From: Geochorda sp036562495
GTDB taxonomy: Bacteria; Bacillota; Limnochordia; Limnochordales; Geochordaceae
Direction: 5' to 3'
Assembly (NCBI GenBank): GCA_036562495.1
Contig: DATCKA010000136.1
Location: 22,399-86,398, forward strand
DNA: 64,000 nt
Below the pieces are notes generated by a model, which saw only the letters and a program-made list of their open reading frames with translations, was not told the DNA's origin and ran no database searches. Within the stretch, counting starts at the first letter, position 1; the number at the start of each line of letters is the position of its first letter. Position numbers and translations under genes: made by a program. Shown here in pieces: positions 1 to 8,470 of the stretch.

Positions 1-286
1 CAGTGGCCATCACCTTGGTGATGGAGGCCATGTCGAAGAGGGCGTCGGCCCTCATGGGCTCCTGCTGCGGCAGCAGCGCCATGGCGCCCACCGCGACGGG
101 CCCCACGGGCTCTCCCTGGCCCCGGCCCACCACCACGACCGCGCCGGGGATGCGTCCGTCGGCCGCCGCCTCGGCCACCCGCTCCAGGGCCACCTGCAGC
201 CGGTCGGGATCGAAGCCCGCCTGCACAGCACGCTGGCGTACGATGTCGTCCACGCCGCAGGGCATACGCCGCCCGCGCCTTGACAT
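1..286 (-). CDS. Serine hydrolase, beta-lactamase/PBP class C family (N-terminal part only)
   Basis: The reverse strand reads into the window edge, so only about 95 N-terminal residues are visible. They end in MASITK, which holds the S-x-x-K nucleophile motif of the beta-lactamase/penicillin-binding-protein-like serine hydrolases, after a GAVVVVGRG strand typical of that fold. No signal peptide is seen in the visible part. Two in-frame ATGs (286 and 265) are possible and neither has a well-placed ribosome binding site. It is divergent from tyrS with about 53 bases between them. Substrate unknown: the family includes esterases, peptidases and beta-lactamases. Confidence 0.7.
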   Translation of the reverse strand, partial: MSRRGRRMPCGVDDIVRQRAVQAGFDPDRLQVALERVAEAAADGRIPGAVVVVGRGQGEPVGPVAVGAMALLPQQEPMRADALFDMASITKVMAT

Positions 287-339
287 CCTTTCGCCGCCGT
301 GATACGCGTCGGCTAATGATGGGGAGGTCGTCGCGACCC

Positions 340-1584
340 ATGCCGACACCGGGTGTGCTGCGCTTCCTGCGAGAGCGGGGCCTGGTGGCCCAGGTGACGC
401 ACGAAGAGGCACTCCAGGAGCTCCTCGACCGCGAGCCCGTCACCGTCTACTGCGGCTTCGATCCCACGGCCGACAGCCTCCACGTGGGGCACCTGCGTCC
501 CATCCTGCTCCTCATGCACCTGCAGCGGTTCGGGCACCGGCCCATCGCCGTGGTCGGCGGGGGCACCGCGATGGTGGGGGATCCGACCGGCAAGACCGAG
601 GCCCGTCCCATCCTGGACCGGTCGGTCATCGAGGCGCACGCGGCTCGCTTCAAGGTGCAGCTGGCTCGCTTCCTCGACTTCTCCGAGGGCCGTGCCCTGA
701 TGGTAGATAACGCCGAGTGGCTGCTGCCGCTCAACTACCTGTCCTTCCTGCGGGAGGTGGGCTCCCAGTTCTCCGTCAACCAGATGCTGACGGCCGAGGC
801 CTTCCGCACCCGCATGGAGCGCGGGCTGTCGTTCCTCGAGTTCAACTACATGCTCCTGCAGGCCTACGACTACCTGACGCTCTACCGGCGCTACGGCTGT
901 CGGCTGCAGGTCGGCGGCGACGACCAGTGGTCCAACATCCTCGCCGGGATCGACCTGATCCGCCGGCTGGAGAGGGGCCAGGCCTACGGCCTGACATGCC
1001 CGCTGGCGGTGACGGCCAGCGGCCGCAAGATGGGCAAGACGGAGGCGGGCGCCGTCTGGTTGGATCCCGCCAAGACCAGCCCCTATGACTTCTTCCAGTT
1101 CTGGCGCAGCGTGGACGACGCCGACGTGGCCAACTTCCTGGCGGTCTATACCCTGCTGCCCATGGACGAGGTGCGCCGGCTCGGTGAGCTGACGGGCGCC
1201 GCCATCAACGAGGCCAAGAAGGTGCTCGCCTTCGAGGTGACCCGCCTGGTGCACGGGGAGGAGGCGGCCCGTCAGGCACAGGAGGCGGCCGAGGCGCTGT
1301 TCGAGTCCGAAGGCGGGCAGGCTCGGGCCGTCGAGGGGGCGCCCACCACCGAGCTGCGCCGCGCCGAGGCCGAGGCAGGCATCGCCCTGCTGGATCTGCT
1401 GGTCGAGACCGGACTGGCGCCCTCCAAGAGCGAGGGGCGGCGCCTGGTGCTCCAGGGCGGGGTCTACCTCAACGAGGTGCGGGTCGGCGAGCCCACCTAC
1501 ACGGTCACCCTGCAGGACTTCCGGGACGGGCGCCTCCTGCTGCGCAAGGGCAAGAAGGTCTACCACCAGGTCGTGGTGCGCTGA
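340..1584 (+). CDS. tyrS: Tyrosine--tRNA ligase
   Basis: Charges tRNA-Tyr with tyrosine in the cytoplasm. The 414-residue product has the class I signature HVGH at residues 48-51 and a KMSKS-type loop, KMGKT, at 230-234 followed by EAGAVWLDP, matching the bacterial TyrRS type. An S4 RNA-binding domain fills roughly residues 348-405. The start at 340 is chosen because GGGGAGG lies 12 bases upstream and the protein then begins at the usual distance from YCGFDP; in-frame ATGs at 316 and 319 are less likely. It is one of the few plus-strand genes left of the origin and stands alone. No T-box leader fits in the 53-base gap upstream. Confidence 0.95.
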   Translation: MPTPGVLRFLRERGLVAQVTHEEALQELLDREPVTVYCGFDPTADSLHVGHLRPILLLMHLQRFGHRPIAVVGGGTAMVGDPTGKTEARPILDRSVIEAHAARFKVQLARFLDFSEGRALMVDNAEWLLPLNYLSFLREVGSQFSVNQMLTAEAFRTRMERGLSFLEFNYMLLQAYDYLTLYRRYGCRLQVGGDDQWSNILAGIDLIRRLERGQAYGLTCPLAVTASGRKMGKTEAGAVWLDPAKTSPYDFFQFWRSVDDADVANFLAVYTLLPMDEVRRLGELTGAAINEAKKVLAFEVTRLVHGEEAARQAQEAAEALFESEGGQARAVEGAPTTELRRAEAEAGIALLDLLVETGLAPSKSEGRRLVLQGGVYLNEVRVGEPTYTVTLQDFRDGRLLLRKGKKVYHQVVVR

Positions 1585-1605
1585 GCCGGGCCGACAGCTC
1601 TGCTC

Positions 1606-2103
1606 TTAGGCCTCCAGCTCGAAGACCTCGACGGGCGCCATCAGCGTCACCACGCGGTCGGCCCGCACCACCGTCAGCTTGACCCAGGCGTCGCCGCGGT
1701 GGCGGGCCAGGCGTGCCCGGAGCTGGGCGTCGTTGGTGACCGGGTCGCCCTCCACCGCCACGATGATGTCCAGGGGCTGCAGCAGCACCGTCACGCCGGG
1801 GCTGTCGCCGGCGACCACGATCTCGGTCACCAGCACCCCCTGGTGATAGCGCACCTTGTGGCGGGACGCGACGGACGGCGTCATGGTGACGACCCGCACG
1901 TAGCTGCGCTTCTTGAGCTGGCCCGGCGGGATGCGGGCCAGGCCGGGCGGGCGCGGGTCCGGCGTCACGATCACCACGGAGCGCTCGGGAGCCGTCTCCC
2001 GACGCTGGAGGCCCCAGCCCACCAGGCCCACCAGGGCCACCAACAGCAGCAGTACGAGGACGCCTCCGTCGTAGAGCACGATCTGCCCGCGACGCCGAGT
2101 CAT
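1606..2103 (-). CDS. Single-pass membrane protein with one PDZ domain
   Basis: A 165-residue protein: a basic start (MTRRRGQ), one membrane segment at about residues 10-32, a linker, then a C-terminal PDZ-like domain (about 65-160). The GVLVTEIV...SPG...LQPLDIIVAVEG pattern resembles the peptide-binding PDZ of HtrA or SpoIVB proteins. No protease domain is attached, so it may act as an anchor or adaptor outside the membrane. The ATG at 2103 is preceded by AAGGGG at 8 bases; longer in-frame starts would add an unlikely non-hydrophobic leader. It converges on tyrS. Specific role not recognised. Confidence 0.75.
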   Translation of the reverse strand: MTRRRGQIVLYDGGVLVLLLLVALVGLVGWGLQRRETAPERSVVIVTPDPRPPGLARIPPGQLKKRSYVRVVTMTPSVASRHKVRYHQGVLVTEIVVAGDSPGVTVLLQPLDIIVAVEGDPVTNDAQLRARLARHRGDAWVKLTVVRADRVVTLMAPVEVFELEA

Positions 2104-2275
2104 CTCCCGTTCCCCTTCCACTGGATGCCAAGGCCCGTGCGGCACGGAGGCCGTCATGAGAGCCCCCGCACAAGCTTCGACGGGCCCCCGGGTCAACTGG
2201 GGGCCGGCATGGCCCCCGTGGGGCCTGGCATAGCCCTATGCAGGATGCCAGTTTGAGGAGCACGGGAGGGCCGGG

Positions 2276-2551
2276 ATGCCCGAGGAGCGCGTCGTCTCGG
2301 CAATGGCACTGCTGCGCCTGTTGTCGGCCACGCTGGAGATCACCGCCGCCATCCTGATGGTGCGCTCGGGTCGTGTGGCCGACGCCCTGCGGATCAACGG
2401 CCTGCTGGGCCTGGTCGGGCCGCTGGTGCTCGCCACGGTGACCGCCCTCGGCTTGGTCGGCCTGGCCGAAGCGGGCCGGCTCTCACCGGTCCGCATGGCC
2501 ACCCTGGCCGTGGCGGTGCTGCTCATCCTCTACTCGGTCTGGCAGCGCTAG
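2276..2551 (+). CDS. DUF2619 (YqhV-like) small membrane protein
   Basis: A 91-residue protein with three hydrophobic stretches. It matches the pattern of Bacillus YqhV: ALLRLLSATLEI...VADALRINGLLGLVGPLVL...TALGLVGLA. The family occurs mainly in endospore formers and has no known biochemical role. GGGAGGG lies 5 bases before the ATG, making the start secure. It is divergent from the PDZ gene across about 170 bases and converges on asnS. Confidence 0.8.
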   Translation: MPEERVVSAMALLRLLSATLEITAAILMVRSGRVADALRINGLLGLVGPLVLATVTALGLVGLAEAGRLSPVRMATLAVAVLLILYSVWQR

Positions 2552-2574
2552 GGCGGATTTGCTCGACCCGGCCC

Positions 2575-2613
2575 TTGCCGCCCGGGTGGGCACCGACCCG
2601 TCCGTGGCGGCAA
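2575..2613. terminator. Possible bidirectional terminator between DUF2619 gene and asnS
   Basis: TTGCCGCC (2575-2582) pairs with GGCGGCAA (2606-2613), and inside it CGGGT (2583-2587) pairs with ACCCG (2596-2600). It lies between two convergent genes. No T-run follows on either strand, so it is only a candidate. Confidence 0.35.
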
Positions 2614-2646
2614 TGGGGCAGGGCAGGGTGGGCCGGTAGCCGCCGG

Positions 2647-3951
2647 TCACGGATACAGCCGGTACAGCATGCGGGGGAACGGGATGGTCTCCCGCACGTG
2701 GGGGAGCCCGCAGATCCAGGCCAGCACCCGCTCGATGCCCATGCCAAACCCGGAGTGCGGCACCGAGCCGTACCGCCGCAGGTCGATGTACCACTCGTAG
2801 GCCTCTCGGGGCAGCTTGTGCTCTTCGATGCGCCGCAGCAGCAGGTCCAGGTCGTCGATGCGCTGGCCGCCCCCGATGATCTCGCCGTAGCCCTCGGGCG
2901 CGAGCAGGTCGGCCCCCAGCACCACCTCGGGGCGCTGGGGATCGGGCTTCATGTAGAAGGCCTTGATGTGCGCCGGGTAGTGGGTGATGAAGACGGGCCG
3001 ATCGAAGGCCCGGGCCAGGATCGTCTCCTCGTCGCCCCCGAAGTCCGCGCCCCACTCCACCGCCGCGCCCTCTCGCCGCAGGATCTCGATGGCCTGGTCG
3101 TACGTGATGCGAGCGAACGGCGGCTTGACCCGCTCCAGCGGCGCCGTGTCGCGCTCCAGCAGGGCCAGCTCCGGGCGGTGCCGCTCCAGCACGCGCTCGA
3201 CGACGAAGCTCACCAGCTCTTCCGCCAGGCGCACGATGTCGTCGAGCTCCGCGTAGGCCACCTCGGGCTCCACCATCCAGAATTCCATCAGGTGTCGCCG
3301 TGTCTTGGACTTCTCGGCGCGGAAGGTCGGGCCGAAGCAGTAGACCCGGCCGAAGGCCATCGCGGCCGCCTCCATGTAGAGCTGCCCGCTCTGGCTCAGG
3401 AAGGCCGGGGTGCCGAAGTAGTCGGTGCTGAAGAGAGTCGTGGTCCCCTCCACCGAGGCGGGCGTCAGGATGGGGGCGTCGACCAGCACGAAGCCCCGCG
3501 AGTCGAAGAACTCCCGCACCGCGCTCACCAGGGTGCTGCGGATGCGCAAGATGGCATGCTGCCGTCGGCTCCGCAGCCACAGGTGGCGGTGGTCCATCAG
3601 GAAGTCGACGCCGTGCTCCTTGGGGGTGATGGGATAGTCCCGCGCGATCTGCACGACCTCGATGCCCGTCACGGCCAATTCGTAGCCGCCCGGTGCCCGG
3701 GCATCGGCCCTCACCACGCCCGCCACCTTGACGGAGGACTCCTGAGTGAGCGACGTGGCCGCCGTCCATACCTCCTCGGGTACGTCGCGCTGGGAGACCA
3801 CCGACTGCAGGATGCCGGTGCCGTCCCTCACCAGCACGAAGACCAGCCGCCCGCTGGAGCGGCTGTTGTAGACCCATCCCCAGACCTGTACCTCCTGGCC
3901 GACGTAGCGCCCGATCTGGTCGATGAAGACCCGGGGAGCCTTGCCGTCCAT
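2647..3951 (-). CDS. asnS: Asparagine--tRNA ligase
   Basis: Class II synthetase that charges tRNA-Asn. The product has 434 residues: an N-terminal OB-fold anticodon-binding domain (about 8-110), then the catalytic core with motif 2 FRAEKSKTRRHL near residue 217 and motif 3 GFGMGIERVLAW near residue 405. The TTLFSTDYFGTPAFLSQSGQLY stretch and RHL.EF are AsnRS rather than AspRS features. A GTG at 3954 also lies in frame, but the ATG at 3951 has GAGG at 6 bases. It follows the ylbF-like gene by 16 bases, so the two are probably cotranscribed. Confidence 0.95.
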   Translation of the reverse strand: MDGKAPRVFIDQIGRYVGQEVQVWGWVYNSRSSGRLVFVLVRDGTGILQSVVSQRDVPEEVWTAATSLTQESSVKVAGVVRADARAPGGYELAVTGIEVVQIARDYPITPKEHGVDFLMDHRHLWLRSRRQHAILRIRSTLVSAVREFFDSRGFVLVDAPILTPASVEGTTTLFSTDYFGTPAFLSQSGQLYMEAAAMAFGRVYCFGPTFRAEKSKTRRHLMEFWMVEPEVAYAELDDIVRLAEELVSFVVERVLERHRPELALLERDTAPLERVKPPFARITYDQAIEILRREGAAVEWGADFGGDEETILARAFDRPVFITHYPAHIKAFYMKPDPQRPEVVLGADLLAPEGYGEIIGGGQRIDDLDLLLRRIEEHKLPREAYEWYIDLRRYGSVPHSGFGMGIERVLAWICGLPHVRETIPFPRMLYRLYP

Positions 3952-3967
3952 CACTCGCCTCTTCCCC

Positions 3968-4471
3968 TCACGGTTGCCCGGGCACCCATAGCTTGGGCCG
4001 CGCCACCGTCACATTCCCGCCCGGGCGGGCGCCGCCCGGCCCCTCCGGCGTGCCCGGCTCGGCTCCCGACGACGTGGCCGGGGCGTCGTCCGCCGCCTCG
4101 TCGTCGGGAAGGGCGGGCAGCTGCAGCGCCTCCTCGATGGCGCGCACGACCGCTGCCATCAGGGCGCTGTAGGCCATCTCGGCCTGCAACAGGGCCCGGA
4201 CATAGGGGTTATAGGTCACCACCTCGGCGACCTTCTCCAGCTCCTCCAGTTCTTGGGGCGTGGGCGTCTCCCCCCGGCGGCTCTTCTCCGCCAGCCGCCG
4301 CTCCCGACGGCGCAGGTCCCGCAGCATGATGCGAGCCGCCTCGTGCCGCCCGATCTCCTCCCTGGCCTGCCTCAGTTGCTCCACCTCGGGGAGGCTCGAC
4401 AAATGCGTGGCAAGGTTTTTGATGGCCTCGGATATTTCCCGGGGAATCCCGGGCTGCACCGACTGGTCCAT
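3968..4471 (-). CDS. YlbF/YmcA family protein
   Basis: A 167-residue, strongly helical protein. Residues 1-115 match the YlbF/YmcA (Com_YlbF) helical-bundle family: ISEAIKNLATHLSSLPEVEQLRQAREEIGRHEAARIML, then EELEKVAEVVTYNPYVRALLQAEMAYSALM. In Bacillus, YlbF and YmcA act with YaaT in RNA processing and development; this gene is one family member and cannot be assigned to either. The last 50 residues are low-complexity Pro/Ala/Gly. GAGGAG lies 9 bases before the ATG. It sits between rtcB and asnS on the same strand. Confidence 0.8.
   Translation of the reverse strand: MDQSVQPGIPREISEAIKNLATHLSSLPEVEQLRQAREEIGRHEAARIMLRDLRRRERRLAEKSRRGETPTPQELEELEKVAEVVTYNPYVRALLQAEMAYSALMAAVVRAIEEALQLPALPDDEAADDAPATSSGAEPGTPEGPGGARPGGNVTVARPKLWVPGQP
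4434..4447. promoter_or_regulatory. Candidate Noc-binding sequence (NBS)
   Basis: ATTTCCCGGGGAAT matches the Bacillus Noc-binding palindrome ATTTCCCGGGAAAT at 13 of 14 bases. It lies inside the 5' part of the ylbF-like gene. A noc-like gene is present at 19682-20548. The match is seen; its function is inferred. Confidence 0.35.
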
Positions 4472-4499
4472 GCCCCGTCGCTCCTCTCCACGCCCGACG

Positions 4500-5927
4500 T
4501 CAGTCACCCTCGCCCTTGATGACCGCCAGCGGCCGCAACCTGGCCACCTTGCGGGTGAGGCCGATCTCCGCCAGCGTGTCGACCACCGCGTCGATATCCT
4601 TGTAGGCGTCGGGAGCCTCGTCGGCGATGGCACGCACGTCGGCCACGTTGTAGAGCACCTCGCCCAGGCTGGCCTGCACCTTTTCCCGGCTGAATTGCCG
4701 GCGGGCCTCGGCCCGCGACAGGACGCGCCCTGCGCCATGGTTGGCAGAGGTGAAGGTCTCCTCGATGCCCGGCAACCCCACCGCGACGTACGAGGCCGTG
4801 CCCATGCTGCCGGGGATCAGTACGGGATGCCCGGTGGCCATGTAGCGCCGCGGGTTGACGGGATGGCCGGCTGGCAGGGCGCGGGTGGCCCCCTTTCGGT
4901 GCACGAGCAGGCGCCGGCCGAAGTGCTCTTCGAACTTGGCGATGTTGTGAGCCACGTCGTAGACCAGCCGCATGCCCAGCGCCTCCCACGACCGGCCGAG
5001 TACCTCGGCGAAGGCCCCCCGGATGTCGTGGGTCATGAGCTGGCGATTGGCGAACGCGAAGTTGATGGCGCAGTGCATGGCGCCCAGGTACCGCCGCCCC
5101 AGAGCCGAGTCGATGGGGGCGGCGGCCAACCCCTTCGAGGGCAGCTCGATCCCGTGCCGGGAGGCGGCCTGGGCCATGGCGCCGGCGTAGTCGGCGCAGA
5201 TCTGATGCCCCAAGCCCCGGCTGCCCGAGTGCACCAGCACCGTCACCTGGCCCTCGAAGAGGCCGAAGGCCTCGGCCAATCGGGCGTCCAGTACCCGCTC
5301 CACGTAGCCGATCTCGATGAAGTGGTTGCCGCCGCCCACCGTGGCCAGCTGGTCCGCCCGCTCGAGGGCCTCGCGGCTGACGGCATCGGGGTCGGCCCCG
5401 GCCACCCGCCCGTACTCCTCGGTGGCCTCCAGGTCCTCCGGCACGCCGTAGCCCAGCTCCACCAGCCGGGCCGCGCCGCCGACCAGGATCTCGGGCAGGC
5501 GGGACGTCAGCTCCCGGTGGCGGGAGCGCTTGCCCACGCCGGCCGGGATCCGCTCCTCCACCGCCTCCATGAGCCGCCGCAGGCGCTCACGGGATAGCTC
5601 GGAGCGGGTCAGATCCGACCGTATCAGTCGCACGCCGCAGTTGATGTCGTAGCCGACGGCCCCCGCCGAGACGACGCCGGTGCGGGCGTCGGTGGCCACC
5701 ACCCCGCCGATGGGCAGGCCAAAGCCCTGATGGATGTCGGGCATCCCCACGACCCGGTGCACGACACCCGGCAGCGAGGCCGCGTCGGCCAGCTGCTGCA
5801 GGGCGACGGGCTCGTCGAAGTCGCGGCGCAAGGTCTCGTTGAGGTAGACGTAGGCGTCGACCCGCATGGGCCCCTGGCGGGGCAGGCGGTAGCGGTTGGG
5901 CCCCGCCGGCTCCAGTGCGAGCCCCAT
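4500..5927 (-). CDS. rtcB: RtcB-type RNA-splicing ligase
   Basis: GTP- and Mn2+-dependent RNA ligase that joins 2',3'-cyclic-phosphate or 3'-phosphate ends to 5'-OH ends. The 475-residue length is usual. Visible motifs: MPDIHQGFGLPIGG, the metal-binding Cys97 in GYDINCGVR, GGGNHFIE, HSGSRGLGHQ, VAHNIAKFEEH and the nucleotide-binding NHGAGR. The ATG at 5927 has GGAGGT 11 bases upstream. It lies 49 bases after gyrA on the same strand. No archease or RtcA gene is beside it, so the target, repair of damaged tRNA or rRNA for example, cannot be read from context. Confidence 0.95.
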   Translation of the reverse strand: MGLALEPAGPNRYRLPRQGPMRVDAYVYLNETLRRDFDEPVALQQLADAASLPGVVHRVVGMPDIHQGFGLPIGGVVATDARTGVVSAGAVGYDINCGVRLIRSDLTRSELSRERLRRLMEAVEERIPAGVGKRSRHRELTSRLPEILVGGAARLVELGYGVPEDLEATEEYGRVAGADPDAVSREALERADQLATVGGGNHFIEIGYVERVLDARLAEAFGLFEGQVTVLVHSGSRGLGHQICADYAGAMAQAASRHGIELPSKGLAAAPIDSALGRRYLGAMHCAINFAFANRQLMTHDIRGAFAEVLGRSWEALGMRLVYDVAHNIAKFEEHFGRRLLVHRKGATRALPAGHPVNPRRYMATGHPVLIPGSMGTASYVAVGLPGIEETFTSANHGAGRVLSRAEARRQFSREKVQASLGEVLYNVADVRAIADEAPDAYKDIDAVVDTLAEIGLTRKVARLRPLAVIKGEGD

Positions 5928-5976
5928 GGTCCATGCTCACCTCCGGGACCGCCTCCCGGGCCCCGGGCCGCTACGG

Positions 5977-8430
5977 TCAGTCGGACTCCTCGTCGTCGCC
6001 GTTGCGGGTCCCGGCGATCTGGGCCAGCGCCGCCACGGCGTCGCCCTCGTCGAGCCGCATCAGCACCACGCCCCGGGCCGTCCGCCCCTGGCGGGAGACG
6101 CCGGAGACGCCAAGGCGGATCATGACGCCCCGCACCGAGATCAGCATGACCTCGTCGTCTTCCTCGACGACGCGCATGCCGACCACGGGACCGTTGCGCT
6201 CGCTCTGACCGATGGCCCGCACGCCCTTGCTGCCCCGCTTCGTCAACCGGTACTCCTCTACCGGCGTGCGCTTGCCGTAGCCCTGCTCGGTGACGATGAG
6301 GACGTCGGCCCCCTGACGGGCCGCGTCCATGGCTACGACCCTGTCTCCCGGCTCCAGGCGGATGCCGATGACGCCGCGGCTGGCCCGCCCCATGGGCCGC
6401 ACGTCCGACTCGGCGAACCGCACGGCTTGCCCCTCGCGGGTCACCAGCAGGATCTCGTGCTCGCCCTCGGTCAGGCGCACCCCGACCAGGCGGTCGTCGG
6501 GGTCGAGGTGGCAGGCGATGATGCCCTGGCGATTGGTGGCGAACTCCGACAGCGGCGTCTTCTTGACGATGCCGTTGCGGGTCGCCATGAAGAGGTAGCG
6601 CCCCTCGTCGAAGCTGGTGACGGCGATGGCCGCCGCCACCGACTCCTCGCTCGACATGGGCAGCAGGTTGTAGATGGAGGTGCCCCGGGCGCCCCGGGAG
6701 GCCTCGGGTATCTCCCGTCCCTTAAGGTGATACATCCGACCCATGTCGGTAAACAAGAGCACCCGGGTGTGGGTGGTGGCGATGAAGAGGTGCTCGACGA
6801 AGTCCTCGTCCCGCGTCGCCATCGCCGAGATGCCACGCCCGCCCCGGCGCTGGCTGCGATAGGTCGAGGTCGGCTGGCGCTTGATGTAGCCGTTGTGGGT
6901 CAGGGTGATGACGACGTCCTCCAGCGCCACGAGGTCGTCCTCCGAGACCTCGGAGACCTCCTCCTGGATCTCGGTGCGCCGGGGGTCGGCGAAGCGCTGG
7001 CGGATCTCGAGGAGCTCCTCCTTGATGATGCGGTACACCTCGCCCACGTCGCCCAGGATCGCGGTGAGGCGGGCGATGGTCTGGGTCAGCTCGGCATGCT
7101 CCCGGTCCAGCTTCTCCCGCTCCAGGCCCGTCAGCCGGCGCAGCTGCATCTCGAGGATGGCCGTGGCCTGGCGCTCCGTCAGCCCGAACCGCTCCATGAG
7201 CCCCCGCCGGGCCGTGGCCTCGTCCTTGGAGGAGCGGATCAGCTCGATGATGGCGTCGATGTGATCCAGCGCGATGCGCAGGCCCTCGACGATGTGCAGG
7301 CGCTCCCGGGCCCGCTCCAGGTCAAACCGGGTGCGCCGCGTCACCACCTCCACCTGGAAGTCCAGGTAGTGGCGCAGCGCCTGGCGCAACGTCAGCACCT
7401 GGGGGGTGCCGTCGACCAGGGCCAGCATGATGACACCGTAGGTGTCCTCCAGCTGGGTGTGCTTGAGCAGCCGGTTGATGATCACCTGGGGCTGCGCGTC
7501 GCGCCGCAGCTCGATGGCGATCCGCAGACCCTCCCGGTCCGACTCGTCGCGCACCTCCGTGATGCCCTCGATGCGCCGCTCCCGCACGAGGTCGGCGATC
7601 TTGGCGATGAGGCTGGCCTTGTTGACCATGTAGGGCAGCTCGGTCACGACGATGCGGACCCGGCCACCCCCCATGGGCTCGGTCGACAGGCGGGCCCGCA
7701 CCTTGATGTGGCCCCGGCCCGTCAGGTACGCGTCGCGGATGCCCTGGGTCCCCATGATGATGCCGCCGGTGGGGAAGTCGGGCCCCTTGACGACGGAGAG
7801 CAGCTCCTCGTCGCTGGCGTCGGGACGGTCGATGAGCAGCACCAGGGCGTCGACGATCTCGCCCAGGTTGTGGGGCGGCACGTTGGTCGCCATCCCGACC
7901 GCGATGCCCGAGGCGCCGTTGATGAGCAAATTGGGGATGCGGGCGGGCAGGACCACCGGTTGCTTCTGAGTGCCGTCGTAGTTGGGGACGAAGTCGACGG
8001 TCTCCTTGTCGATGTCCCGCAGCATCTCCATGGCGATGGGAGACAGGCGCGCCTCGGTGTAGCGCATGGCCGCCGGGGGATCGCCGTCGATGCTGCCGTA
8101 GTTGCCGTGGCCGTCCACCAGCGGGTAGCGATACGAGAAGTCCTGGGCCATGCGCACCATGGCCTCGTAGATGGGCGCATCCCCGTGGGGGTGATACTTG
8201 CCCATCACCTCGCCCACGACGGCCGCCGACTTCTTGTGGGGGCGGTCCGGGCGGAGGTTGAGCTCGTTCATCACGTAGAGGATGCGGCGCTGGACCGGCT
8301 TGAGGCCGTCGCGCACGTCCGGCAGGGCGCGGTCCACGATGACGCTCATCGCGTAGTCGATGTAAGAGCGCCGCATCTCGTCCTCGAGCTCGATGGGGAT
8401 GACCTTGCCGATCCGCTGCTCCTCGGCCAT
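5977..8430 (-). CDS. gyrA: DNA gyrase subunit A
   Basis: Breakage-reunion subunit of gyrase, introducing negative supercoils with GyrB. 817 residues. The catalytic tyrosine is Tyr124 (AAMRYTEARL), the winged-helix and tower domains follow, and the C-terminal beta-pinwheel carries the GyrA box QRRGGRG near residue 530, which marks gyrase rather than topoisomerase IV. The tail is acidic. The quinolone-determining loop reads HPHGDAPIYEAM (80-91), with Ala and Pro where Escherichia coli has Ser83 and Ala84. GGAGG lies 8 bases before the ATG. It follows gyrB by 40 bases. Confidence 0.97.
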   Translation of the reverse strand: MAEEQRIGKVIPIELEDEMRRSYIDYAMSVIVDRALPDVRDGLKPVQRRILYVMNELNLRPDRPHKKSAAVVGEVMGKYHPHGDAPIYEAMVRMAQDFSYRYPLVDGHGNYGSIDGDPPAAMRYTEARLSPIAMEMLRDIDKETVDFVPNYDGTQKQPVVLPARIPNLLINGASGIAVGMATNVPPHNLGEIVDALVLLIDRPDASDEELLSVVKGPDFPTGGIIMGTQGIRDAYLTGRGHIKVRARLSTEPMGGGRVRIVVTELPYMVNKASLIAKIADLVRERRIEGITEVRDESDREGLRIAIELRRDAQPQVIINRLLKHTQLEDTYGVIMLALVDGTPQVLTLRQALRHYLDFQVEVVTRRTRFDLERARERLHIVEGLRIALDHIDAIIELIRSSKDEATARRGLMERFGLTERQATAILEMQLRRLTGLEREKLDREHAELTQTIARLTAILGDVGEVYRIIKEELLEIRQRFADPRRTEIQEEVSEVSEDDLVALEDVVITLTHNGYIKRQPTSTYRSQRRGGRGISAMATRDEDFVEHLFIATTHTRVLLFTDMGRMYHLKGREIPEASRGARGTSIYNLLPMSSEESVAAAIAVTSFDEGRYLFMATRNGIVKKTPLSEFATNRQGIIACHLDPDDRLVGVRLTEGEHEILLVTREGQAVRFAESDVRPMGRASRGVIGIRLEPGDRVVAMDAARQGADVLIVTEQGYGKRTPVEEYRLTKRGSKGVRAIGQSERNGPVVGMRVVEEDDEVMLISVRGVMIRLGVSGVSRQGRTARGVVLMRLDEGDAVAALAQIAGTRNGDDEESD

Positions 8431-8470
8431 TCAGCAAGCCTCCGTCCGGCGTGCCGGTCTTGCCAGGGCG

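Noticed and set aside
287..339. T-box leader for tyrS
   Set aside because: Only 53 bases separate the divergent genes and no T-box core sequence is present; asnS also lacks one.
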